Origin: Acidobacteriota bacterium
GTDB taxonomy: Bacteria > Acidobacteriota > Vicinamibacteria > Vicinamibacterales > SCN-69-37
Direction of reading: 5' to 3'
Assembly (NCBI GenBank): GCA_021824055.1
Contig: JAKALV010000047.1
Coordinates: 1-15,940 of the forward strand
Length of the DNA: 15,940 bases
Shown here: piece after piece, positions 1 to 5,482 of the stretch
Position numbering within the stretch: position 1 is the first letter of the stretch
Layout: the number at the start of each line of letters is the position of its first letter
The notes under the pieces: model-generated
Seen by the model: the letters and a program-made list of their open reading frames with translations, nothing else
What the model was told of the DNA's origin: nothing
Database searches by the model: none
Program-made: the position numbers and the translations under genes

Positions 1-425
1 GCGCATCCTCGGGCGGCGTGGCGGCGGCGCCGCGTCCACCGCGGCCACCGCGACCCGCACCGGCGGGTTCAACCGTGTAGGCGATCCACTTCGAGTCGGA
101 CGAGAACGCGTTGCCGGTGGCATCGGCCACGGTCACTTCCTGGCCGCTCGCCAGATTCTGGATGTGCAGCACCGGTTTCGTCTGCGTGGCGGGGACGTTG
201 GTTGATTGCAGCACGTACGCGACCCACTTGCCGTCGCCGGAAATCTCCTGGCCGGAGATGCTCTTCCATTTGGCGTAGTCATCGATGGTCATCGCCTTCT
301 TCGCGCCCGCGGCCGGGGCCTGCTGGGCGGCGGGCGTGGCATAGGCGGCGAAGAAGGCAAGGGCCAGGGCGAAGACAACAGGAACGATTCGGGTAGCGCG
401 GAACTTCAGAGCATGTAGGCGCACG
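1..425 (-). CDS. S9-family (prolyl oligopeptidase-like) peptidase, N-terminal part, cut by window edge
   Basis: The first 141 codons of an exported peptidase are visible; the gene continues beyond position 1. I chose the GTG at 425-423 because a GGAGGAG ribosome binding site lies 7 bases upstream and the start leads directly into a signal peptide (basic residues, then a hydrophobic run VVFALALAFFAAYA, then an AQQ-type cleavage region). The mature part begins MTIDDYAKWKSISGQEIS and continues GDGKWVAYVL, then FSSDSKWIAYTV. These DGKW..Y blades are typical of the beta-propeller in S9 peptidases that cut oligopeptides at proline or related sites in the periplasm. A Gly/Arg-rich insert (GRGGRGGRG) follows at about residue 128, a feature I associate with acidobacterial members of the family. 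The catalytic alpha/beta-hydrolase domain would lie outside the window, so the family call rests on the propeller alone. Confidence 0.8.
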
Positions 426-433
426 GGCAATCT

Positions 434-452
434 CCTCCAGGAAATCTGGAGG
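434..452 (-). promoter_or_regulatory. Hairpin covering the ribosome binding site of the S9 peptidase gene
   Basis: On the minus strand CCTCCAG and CTGGAGG form a perfect 7-base stem around a 5-base loop (ATTTC). The 3' arm contains the GGAGG of the ribosome binding site used by the GTG start at 425. The pairing is seen directly; a regulatory role is inference. The weak promoter candidate just upstream would start transcription inside the 5' arm and so prevent the hairpin. The structure matters only if transcription begins further upstream. Confidence 0.35.
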
Positions 453-454
453 GG

Positions 455-483
455 ATACTACAACGCCGTGACCCTTGTTACAG
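455..483 (-). promoter_or_regulatory. Weak sigma-70-like promoter candidate for the S9 peptidase gene
   Basis: On the minus strand CTGTAA (483-478) and TAGTAT (460-455) are separated by 17 bases. Each matches only part of the TTGACA/TATAAT consensus. The position, about 30 bases upstream of the GTG start, is reasonable, but the match is weak. Confidence 0.25.
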
Positions 484-498
484 ACTTACTGACTTAGT

Positions 499-537
499 GG
501 GGCAATGGGGCAATGGGGCAATGAGGCAATGGGGCAG
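499..537. repeat. Short tandem repeat, 8-base unit GGGGCAAT
   Basis: Four contiguous copies of an 8-base unit (499-506, 507-514, 515-522, then 523-530 with one change, GAGGCAAT) plus a partial fifth copy, GGGGCAG, up to 537. The tract lies between the end of the cysteine-rich gene and the S9 peptidase gene, both on the minus strand. It may vary in copy number by slippage. No coding role is apparent. Confidence 0.8.
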
Positions 538-545
538 TGCCCCAT
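529..545 (-). terminator. Hairpin just after the stop of the cysteine-rich gene
   Basis: ATGGGGC and GCCCCAT form a perfect 7-base stem with a 3-base loop, beginning 6 bases after the stop codon at 551. Its position suits a transcription terminator, but no T-run follows on the minus strand, so termination is uncertain. The hairpin partly uses the last copy of the 8-base repeat. Confidence 0.4.
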
Positions 546-550
546 CGCGC

Positions 551-1576
551 TCAGATGAAGTCGCCGCCGCCGTTGATCGTGCCGCGGATCGAGCCGTGCT
601 CGGAACTGGCGAGGGCGCCCTGCGGCCAGCCCTGCCAGGGAGGAAACTCCAGCATTTCTCCTGCGGCGAACTGCCGCTTCTGATTGGCGAGCCGGACCTG
701 GTTGATGCAGTCCTTGGCCTCATCCATGGTCAGGCCCGTGAGCGTCGTCATGTCCTGCAGGGTCTTCTCGTATCCGGGACCGGTCCACATGCCGGTCTTC
801 GGCCCACGCACCATGTCGCTCTGGTCGTTGTTGAGCAGAACCTGCTTGCCGTCGCTCGTCAGAAGCCAGATACGACCGGCCCCGCCAGACACAACCGTGT
901 ACTTCGATCCATGCACCGCCATCGAGGCGCGGGCCTGGAGGAACGCCAGTGATCGCAGCATGTCGTCAACGCGCTCGGCGGGAATCTTGTCCAGGCCAAC
1001 GGTGTCGAGCGCCGCGTTCGCGGCGCTGACCAGGGAGGTCCACTGCGACTTCTGCTTCGTTGTCGCGCCCGTGCTCTGGTCGCCTCCTGGTGGCGGCGGC
1101 GGAGGTGGTGGCGGTGGTGGTGGCGGAGGCGCCACCTTGCTCGCGGGGCACTTCACCACGCACGCGTCGTAGTTGGTGCCCTCCCATGCGACGTCGTTGG
1201 AATGGCAGCAGGTCTGAAACGGCGTCTCGCACGCCGCCGTGCAGGCGTTGTCGTACTTTGGCGCGCAGGCCTCACGGCAGGCCTGTCGCAGAGACGCGCA
1301 CCGCGGCTGTCCCGTCGCTTCGGTGCAATTGCTCGAGAAGACCGAAAAATAACCGCGTTCCCTCAGGAGCTTGTCAGCCGCCGCGATTCCTCGATCACGG
1401 GACGTGGCGCACCGGGCGACGCAGGTCGCATCGGGCACGCCCTGCGGCATGGCGGCGAGCACGGTCTCGACCGGGACCGGCGTCATGAAGTCCGGCGTGT
1501 GATCGGCTCGAGTGGGAACGAACGCGACGACTGCGAACATCGCCGCGAGGAGGAGGAACGGCCGACGGTCTGTCAT
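551..1576 (-). CDS. Exported cysteine-rich protein with polyproline linker (tandem paralogue 1)
   Basis: This 341-residue protein belongs to no family I recognise. It starts with a signal peptide (MTDRRPFLLLAAMFAVVAF), so it should act outside the cytoplasm. Residues 52-143 form a cysteine-rich domain with Cys at 52, 56, 84, 93, 100, 104, 112, 116, 123, 124, 139 and 143. Four of the pairs are CX3C, which suggests disulfide-linked helical hairpins. A run of 14 prolines (150-163) links this to a C-terminal domain containing VSGGAGRIWLLTSDGKQVLL, and the protein ends GTINGGGDFI. The ATG at 1576 has a GAGGTG ribosome binding site 5 bases upstream. The next gene upstream (stop at 1607) is a paralogue with the same layout, 30 bases away, so the two are probably co-transcribed. 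Function unknown: structural envelope protein, secreted enzyme inhibitor or adhesin are all possible. Confidence 0.85.
   Translation of the reverse strand: MTDRRPFLLLAAMFAVVAFVPTRADHTPDFMTPVPVETVLAAMPQGVPDATCVARCATSRDRGIAAADKLLRERGYFSVFSSNCTEATGQPRCASLRQACREACAPKYDNACTAACETPFQTCCHSNDVAWEGTNYDACVVKCPASKVAPPPPPPPPPPPPPPGGDQSTGATTKQKSQWTSLVSAANAALDTVGLDKIPAERVDDMLRSLAFLQARASMAVHGSKYTVVSGGAGRIWLLTSDGKQVLLNNDQSDMVRGPKTGMWTGPGYEKTLQDMTTLTGLTMDEAKDCINQVRLANQKRQFAAGEMLEFPPWQGWPQGALASSEHGSIRGTINGGGDFI
1088..1129 (-). repeat. Polyproline-coding tract (14 codons), G-rich on the template strand
   Basis: Fourteen consecutive proline codons using CCT, CCG and CCA but not CCC, inside the cysteine-rich gene. 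The mixed codons argue for selection on the protein linker rather than a recent pure triplet slippage. Runs of this kind are known to need elongation factor P for smooth translation. The plus (template) strand here is a dense series of GG pairs that could form a two-layer G-quadruplex. Confidence 0.85.
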
Positions 1577-1606
1577 GTGGTCACCTCAGTGTTGCGGAGC
1601 GGCTGC

Positions 1607-2665
1607 TCAAATGAAGTCGCCGCCGCCGTTGATCGTGCCTCGAACGGAGGAGTGTTCGGAACTGGCAACCACCTTGTTGGCCGTGGCCTCCTTGGACCAA
1701 TTGCCGTCCTTCGGGAAGTACCAGACCTCGCCCGGCGCAAACCCGCCGGTACTGAACTTCCTGTCGCTCAGGGCGCCGATGTCGTAGCCGGCGATGTTGT
1801 TGAACAGATCGAGCACGTCCGTCTCGGACAGGCCCGAGGCCATGAGACCCGCTTTGGCGGCGGCGTGATTGGCTTCGGCCTCGGCATCGGAGTAGGCCGG
1901 CTTCCTGAGGAGCGCGGCTGTCTTCGCGTCGAGCAGCTTCTGATTGCCGTCGGCGCCAATGATCCAGATTCGCCCTTGACCGCCCGACACCATCGCAAAC
2001 CGCCCGTTGTGCTCGGCCAGCGTCGCCGAGACCTGAGCAAATGCCAGCATCCGGCGCAGGTTGTTGAAGGGCTCGAGATCCAATTGCTCGAGGCCCGGTC
2101 CCATCGCCTCGAGCATCGCGGTGGCGTAGTTGCGCATCTTCTCGAATTCCGCCTTCTTGTTGAGCGTTGCACCCTGCCCAGTGCCGCCGCCCGTGCCGGT
2201 TGTGGTCGGCGCTTGTGTCCCCGGACACTGCGCCACGCATTGCGCTCGATCCGCGGCGAGCCGAGCCAGCTTGTTGTCGTGGCAGCAGTTCTGAAACGTC
2301 GCATTACAGGCGGCGCGACATGCCGCGTCGTTGGGTCGGCAGGCGTTGTCGCAGGTGCGCCACGTCATGGTGCACTGCGGCTGACCCTTTTCCTCCGTGC
2401 AGTTGCTGCCCGACATGCCGGATGTGTAGATGCCACGCGCCAGCGCGCTGTCGGCGGCGTTCTTGTAGAAGTTGAATTCGCTCGTGCACCGGGCCACGCA
2501 CGCCGCGTCCGGTACTGCCTGGTCACGATCCAGGTTCATCACCGCAAGAACGGCGTTGGCTGGCACCGAGGTCATCACCTCAGCCGACCGCGCGGCAGGC
2601 ACCGGCACCGTCATCGCGGCGATGAGAATTGCCGCCCACAGAGAGAATCGGTGACTGCCTGCCAT
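1607..2665 (-). CDS. Exported cysteine-rich protein (tandem paralogue 2)
   Basis: This 352-residue protein is a paralogue of the downstream gene. I chose the ATG at 2665 rather than the longer reading to 2812 because GGGAGG lies 5 bases upstream and a signal peptide follows at once (MAGSHRFSLWAAILIAAMTV, then a cleavage region around PAARSA). Cys residues at 56, 60, 89, 98, 105, 109, 116, 120, 127, 128, 143 and 147 match all twelve of the sister protein with nearly identical spacing, including the four CX3C pairs. A Gly/Thr-rich linker (TTTGTGGGTGQG) replaces the polyproline run. The C-terminal domain has VSGGQGRIWIIGADGNQKLL and the same final GTINGGGDFI. It is first in a probable two-gene operon behind a sigma-54-like promoter. 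No known function. Confidence 0.87.
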   Translation of the reverse strand: MAGSHRFSLWAAILIAAMTVPVPAARSAEVMTSVPANAVLAVMNLDRDQAVPDAACVARCTSEFNFYKNAADSALARGIYTSGMSGSNCTEEKGQPQCTMTWRTCDNACRPNDAACRAACNATFQNCCHDNKLARLAADRAQCVAQCPGTQAPTTTGTGGGTGQGATLNKKAEFEKMRNYATAMLEAMGPGLEQLDLEPFNNLRRMLAFAQVSATLAEHNGRFAMVSGGQGRIWIIGADGNQKLLDAKTAALLRKPAYSDAEAEANHAAAKAGLMASGLSETDVLDLFNNIAGYDIGALSDRKFSTGGFAPGEVWYFPKDGNWSKEATANKVVASSEHSSVRGTINGGGDFI

Positions 2666-2706
2666 GAGAGCCTCCCGGCCCGCGCAACCGAGCCGACGAT
2701 CCTTCC

Positions 2707-2722
2707 TGCAGCCCATGTGCCA
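2707..2722 (-). promoter_or_regulatory. Sigma-54-like (-24/-12) promoter of the cysteine-rich operon
   Basis: The minus strand reads TGGCACATGGGCTGCA. Against the sigma-54 consensus TGGCACG-N4-TTGCW this matches six of seven bases in the -24 box and four of five in the -12 box. GG and GC are exactly 10 bases apart. Transcription would start near 2696, about 31 bases upstream of the ATG at 2665, leaving room for the GGGAGG ribosome binding site. Confidence 0.5.
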
Positions 2723-2944
2723 CGGCCGGTTGCGCGCACGCACTGAGCCAACGCCGCTCGCCGACCATGCCTGGGTCGTCCGGCGCTGAGGAATCCGCGG
2801 TGATCGCCGCATAAATCCCAGGGGACCTGCTCCGATTCGCCCATTCCTCCGTTCAGCGAGTCCCCTTCAGTGAAACCCGGAAGAATGATCCGGTAAGAAT
2901 GTCGTAACCCTGCGCCGTCGCCGGCGTTTCGCCCCGGAACTGAC

Positions 2945-2962
2945 TTGGCACGGATGTCGCAC
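2945..2962 (+). promoter_or_regulatory. Sigma-54-like (-24/-12) promoter of the lipoprotein gene
   Basis: The sequence TTGGCACGGATGTCGCAC contains a complete TGGCACG -24 box, four spacer bases and TCGCA, one mismatch from the TTGCA -12 box. GG (2947-2948) and GC (2959-2960) are exactly 10 bases apart. The start point would fall near 2972, just ahead of the GGAGG at 2974-2978 and the ATG at 2985, giving a very short leader. Confidence 0.55.
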
Positions 2963-2984
2963 TCTCCATGGTCGGAGGTTCAAC

Positions 2985-3458
2985 ATGAATACAAGACTGT
3001 TCGCCAAAGGCTTCGTGGTGGCGGGAGCGTTGACTGGTGCGGTCGTGCTCGCGGGCTGCAACCGCGAAGTGCCGGCGCCGCCGCCTCCGCCTGCACCGGC
3101 GGTGGTCGCGCAACCTGAAGCGCCCCAGGCCCATCCGATCGTGAGCCGGGCGGTATTGATGACATCCGCCAGCCCGACCTTGGCCGAGAAGGCCAGGCCG
3201 ATCCTCGCGCCGGGAACCGACGTGAACCTGGCGATTCGCGGATTCCAGACGCCACAGCAATTCATGGCGGTGGCCTACGCGTCGAAAAACCTGAGCATCC
3301 CGTTTGCGCTGCTCAAGCACATCGTGGTGACCAGGCGGATGACGCTGGCGCGGGCCATCAGCATGTCGTCCAAGTACAGCGTGAACGCCACGCTTGAAGC
3401 CGCACGCGCGGAATCGGAAGCGCGCGCGGATCTCGCCCGGAAGTCGGGCCCGCAATAA
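2985..3458 (+). CDS. Small lipoprotein with proline-rich linker, function unknown
   Basis: This 157-residue protein has a lipoprotein signal sequence ending in the lipobox LAGC, with the lipidated Cys at residue 25. A proline-rich stretch (VPAPPPPPAPAVV) follows as a flexible spacer. The rest is a compact, probably helical region containing TPQQFMAVAYASKNLSIP and MTLARAISM, with a charged tail rich in Ala, Glu and Arg. GGAGG lies 6 bases before the ATG. It is the only clear plus-strand gene in the window. It is divergent from the cysteine-rich operon, and both have sigma-54-like promoters, which suggests joint activation. It is probably anchored to the outer membrane facing the periplasm (Asn follows the Cys, not Asp). 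I recognise no family. Confidence 0.87.
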   Translation: MNTRLFAKGFVVAGALTGAVVLAGCNREVPAPPPPPAPAVVAQPEAPQAHPIVSRAVLMTSASPTLAEKARPILAPGTDVNLAIRGFQTPQQFMAVAYASKNLSIPFALLKHIVVTRRMTLARAISMSSKYSVNATLEAARAESEARADLARKSGPQ

Positions 3459-3468
3459 ACCCGTTGAC

Positions 3469-3502
3469 CATCGAGCGCAGACCGACCCGTCTGCGTTCGA
3501 TG
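3469..3502. terminator. Strong hairpin between convergent genes, likely two-way terminator
   Basis: CATCGAGCGCAGAC and GTCTGCGTTCGATG pair over 14 positions (one G-U) around a 6-base loop. The hairpin begins 10 bases after the lipoprotein stop and lies 29 bases beyond the stop of the convergent membrane-protein gene. No long T-run follows on either strand, so it is a non-canonical terminator at best. Confidence 0.65.
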
Positions 3503-3530
3503 GGTCCCAGAAATGATGCCGGCGCGTTCG

Positions 3531-3923
3531 CTAGCGTCTGGCCGACACGGCCAACGTCGCCAATGCGCCCGCGAACGAGCCCGCGATGACAAGCGCTCCG
3601 CCGGCGATGATCACGAGCGGAAAGATGGTGCCCGGTCCGCCGGTGAACAGCGCGACGATCATCGCGACGATGCCGCCGCCCGCGACGTTCGCGGCGCCGG
3701 CGAGGAGCTCGCGGCGATCACGCGCCATGGCGCCGACGACCAGGCCGGCGATCGCGAGGCAGATCGCCGTGAACAACACCGCGCGTCCGGAGTTCAGAAA
3801 CCACGCCGGCAGCGCCGCATTGCCCGCCGAGAAGAATCGCGCCCACAGGAACCGTTCGATCGTGTGCGCGATCAGAAACGCCGCCGCGCCATACAGAATC
3901 GCTCGCCATCGTAATACGCTCAT
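3531..3923 (-). CDS. Small membrane protein with about four transmembrane helices
   Basis: The predicted product has 130 residues. Hydrophobic segments lie at about 8-28, 46-66, 74-94 and 99-124, separated by short charged loops (e.g. ARDRRE at 67-72). I chose the ATG at 3923 because its ATGA overlaps the stop of the phospholipase-like gene upstream, the usual arrangement for translational coupling. An in-frame extension to 4118 only reads the upstream gene in another frame. The coupling suggests the product works with, or protects against, the upstream protein. I recognise no family, and transport, anchoring or immunity are all possible. Confidence 0.8.
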   Translation of the reverse strand: MSVLRWRAILYGAAAFLIAHTIERFLWARFFSAGNAALPAWFLNSGRAVLFTAICLAIAGLVVGAMARDRRELLAGAANVAGGGIVAMIVALFTGGPGTIFPLVIIAGGALVIAGSFAGALATLAVSARR

Positions 3924-5056
3924 ATCAACAGCGGGCCGTGGCCCGTTCCTCCTCCGGCGAAGCACCACACCGCTTGCATGTTGCACTGATCGCACGTCCA
4001 ACTCGTCCAGACCTTCCACCACGTCGACGCACTGCAACCGTTCTTCTCGTAACAATAGTCGTGGATGTCGCAGCAGTAGCGGAAATTTGTGCCGTCCAGC
4101 CAGTGCAGGCCGTCGCACCCTTCCTCATTGGCCCGCACGGCGGGGGCGAAAAATCCCGCAATCCGCTGGAGCACGCCCGGCTTCGGCGCCGGCGCCGCGG
4201 ACCGCCCGTCGTTGATCGCAGTCTTCCACTGGAACATGGCCAGCGTCTGCAGGTTCATCCACACCATGTCGGGTCGGAACATCCAGCCGCCGAATCGGCC
4301 CTTGAGGTGCTCGTTGGCGATCAGGCCCTCGGTCACGCCGGGAATCTTCCACGCGAAAATGCGCTCGAACGTGAAGTAGTTCGCCGTGCCGATCGCCACG
4401 CCGTCGCGAAAGAGCGTCGTCACGAGCACATCGCCGCGAACCGGCTTGCCGTCGAACATGTCGCCGGCCTTGGACGGCACCCGGCGCGTGGTGGCCGATA
4501 ATCCGTTCGGCCAGAGCGTCTCGATGGACCGGACCGTGGTCAACTCGTCGCCGTCAGGTTCGGCACGGTCCGGGCGCATGAGGCCGTCCTTCCACCGCAG
4601 GCCCGCGCCTGACGTGACCTTGTCGCGGTGCAGCCGGTGGCTCTGCCGGTTCGACCAGTCGAGCGTGGGCCGCACGTTCGCATCGATCAGCGCCTGCACG
4701 GGATCCGCGAACGGCCGCAGGTACTGCACGGTATCGTTCGCCCCCTCGCCGCGGGCCACGTGGACGCGATTGATTTCGTTGCCGGTGGCGTCGCGCAACG
4801 TGCTGGTGAAGTTTCCGTCGACCGTCCGCCCGGCCGCCGCCGTCGTGCCGTCCGCGAACGTCGTCGTGACGCGGCGCGACTGACCTTCGAGCGCGTAGTA
4901 CGTGGCGCCCTTTCGACCGGGCACGGCGCCGGCCCGCTGGCCGGTCGGCACGACCTGCACCTCATCGCCGCGCTGCTGAGGTGCGCGCGCCATCACGCGA
5001 TCGAATACCGCGAATGCCAATGACAGGGCCGCGGCCATGGTGATCCAACGTTTCAT
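3920..5056 (-). CDS. Exported protein with C-terminal phospholipase A2-type active site
   Basis: The product has 378 residues. The ATG at 5056 is supported by GGAGG 6 bases upstream and an N-terminal signal-like segment (MKRWITMAAALSLAFAVF). Residues 30-300 form a domain I do not recognise. At 313-366 there is a cysteine-rich module with CCDIHDYC (328-335), an exact match to the secreted phospholipase A2 histidine signature CCxxHxxC (His332). TCDQCNMQAVWC follows, and its Asp356 fits the second catalytic residue. The preceding GCDGLHWLDGTNFRY would be the place of the calcium loop, but it lacks a textbook YGxxG motif. Hydrolysis of the sn-2 ester of phospholipids is therefore likely but not certain. 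The gene is coupled to the membrane-protein gene downstream. It could be a secreted lipase, a toxin, or an envelope protein reusing the PLA2 fold. Confidence 0.82.
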   Translation of the reverse strand: MKRWITMAAALSLAFAVFDRVMARAPQQRGDEVQVVPTGQRAGAVPGRKGATYYALEGQSRRVTTTFADGTTAAAGRTVDGNFTSTLRDATGNEINRVHVARGEGANDTVQYLRPFADPVQALIDANVRPTLDWSNRQSHRLHRDKVTSGAGLRWKDGLMRPDRAEPDGDELTTVRSIETLWPNGLSATTRRVPSKAGDMFDGKPVRGDVLVTTLFRDGVAIGTANYFTFERIFAWKIPGVTEGLIANEHLKGRFGGWMFRPDMVWMNLQTLAMFQWKTAINDGRSAAPAPKPGVLQRIAGFFAPAVRANEEGCDGLHWLDGTNFRYCCDIHDYCYEKNGCSASTWWKVWTSWTCDQCNMQAVWCFAGGGTGHGPLLI

Positions 5057-5482
5057 GTGTGACCTCCGGAATTGTGTGGAGAGTGCGTTCGCAGGGCCGT
5101 GCATCACGGGATGTGGTGACGCACCCTGTGCGGAGGCGAGGAACTGCAAGAGCGAGGCCGCGCGCGCGGCCAATTTCACGCGCCTTTTGTGGACGACGAA
5201 TCGCGCGGCGCGGGTCTTCATTGCCCATCGCACGCCGGGACGGGTAGCGCGGACCCGCGGGAGTGCTGGCGCAGTATTCAGTTCGGTGTCGTGTCGTCCA
5301 CCGTTCAAGGTCCAGGGTCCAACGTCACTCGTCTGTCCTCGGGTCCTGTCGGTCCCCGGGGGGCCTCGGTTCACGTGCACGTGCACATCGGACGCAGGAC
5401 CCGCAGGACCTGCGGACAACAAGTGACCTTGGACGTTGAACTCTGAACCTTGGACTGGCGGCTGCCGCAGTGTGAAATGCGC
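5057..5482. other. Gap upstream of the phospholipase-like gene
   Basis: These 426 bases hold no convincing gene. The frame of the phospholipase-like gene stays open to 5422, but the residues there look unlike protein and the start at 5056 has the ribosome binding site. A perfect 16-base palindrome (GGCCGCGCGCGCGGCC) lies at 5156-5171, and a large imperfect inverted repeat at 5303-5441. I see no strong promoter for the minus-strand gene. Confidence 0.6.
5303..5441. repeat. Large imperfect inverted repeat with palindromic centre
   Basis: Matching segments face each other around a centre near 5372-5376: GTTCAAGGTCC (5303-5313) with GGACGTTGAAC (5431-5441, one mismatch), GTCCAA (5317-5322) with TTGGAC (5429-5434), GTCAC (5324-5328) with GTGAC (5424-5428), and CGGGTCCTG (5340-5348) with CAGGACCCG (5395-5403). 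The middle contains the palindrome GTGCACGTGCAC (5375-5386). The segments overlap slightly in register, so the present form probably arose from several short repeats of the GGACCTTGAAC kind. It could fold as a long hairpin downstream of glycosyltransferase A. Confidence 0.6.

Larger units (their letters stand above)
2666..2984. other. Divergent regulatory gap between the cysteine-rich operon and the lipoprotein gene
   Basis: No convincing gene lies in these 319 bases. Each end carries a sigma-54-like promoter pointing outward (listed separately). Between them are elements that could bind an activator: GGGGAC (2821-2826) with its inverted copy GTCCCC (2860-2865); a small palindrome TTCAGTGAA (2866-2874); and a direct repeat, CCGGAAGAATG (2877-2887) and CCGGTAAGAATG (2890-2901), 13 bases apart. 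Sigma-54 promoters are known to need an upstream-bound AAA+ activator, so one shared site could serve both directions. Binding is inference. Confidence 0.5.

Noticed and set aside
1202..2746. Long open frame on the plus strand (514 codons) opposite the cysteine-rich genes
   Set aside because: It has no ribosome binding site and low-complexity Arg/Val/Gly composition, and it lies opposite two genes with signal peptides and shared cysteines. GC-rich coding DNA often leaves the opposite strand open.
2853..3455. 200-codon minus-strand frame opposite the lipoprotein gene
   Set aside because: The plus frame has a ribosome binding site, lipobox and promoter candidate. The minus frame is Arg/His-rich and lacks motifs.
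3513..4215. Plus-strand frames of 133 and 209 codons opposite the small membrane protein
   Set aside because: The minus frame gives clean hydrophobic helices and a coupled start, while the plus frames give Arg/Ala-rich strings.
5156..5171. Perfect palindrome GGCCGCGCGCGCGGCC considered as a terminator or operator
   Set aside because: Alternating GC palindromes are common by chance in such GC-rich DNA. It has no T-run and no fitting position relative to a stop or start.
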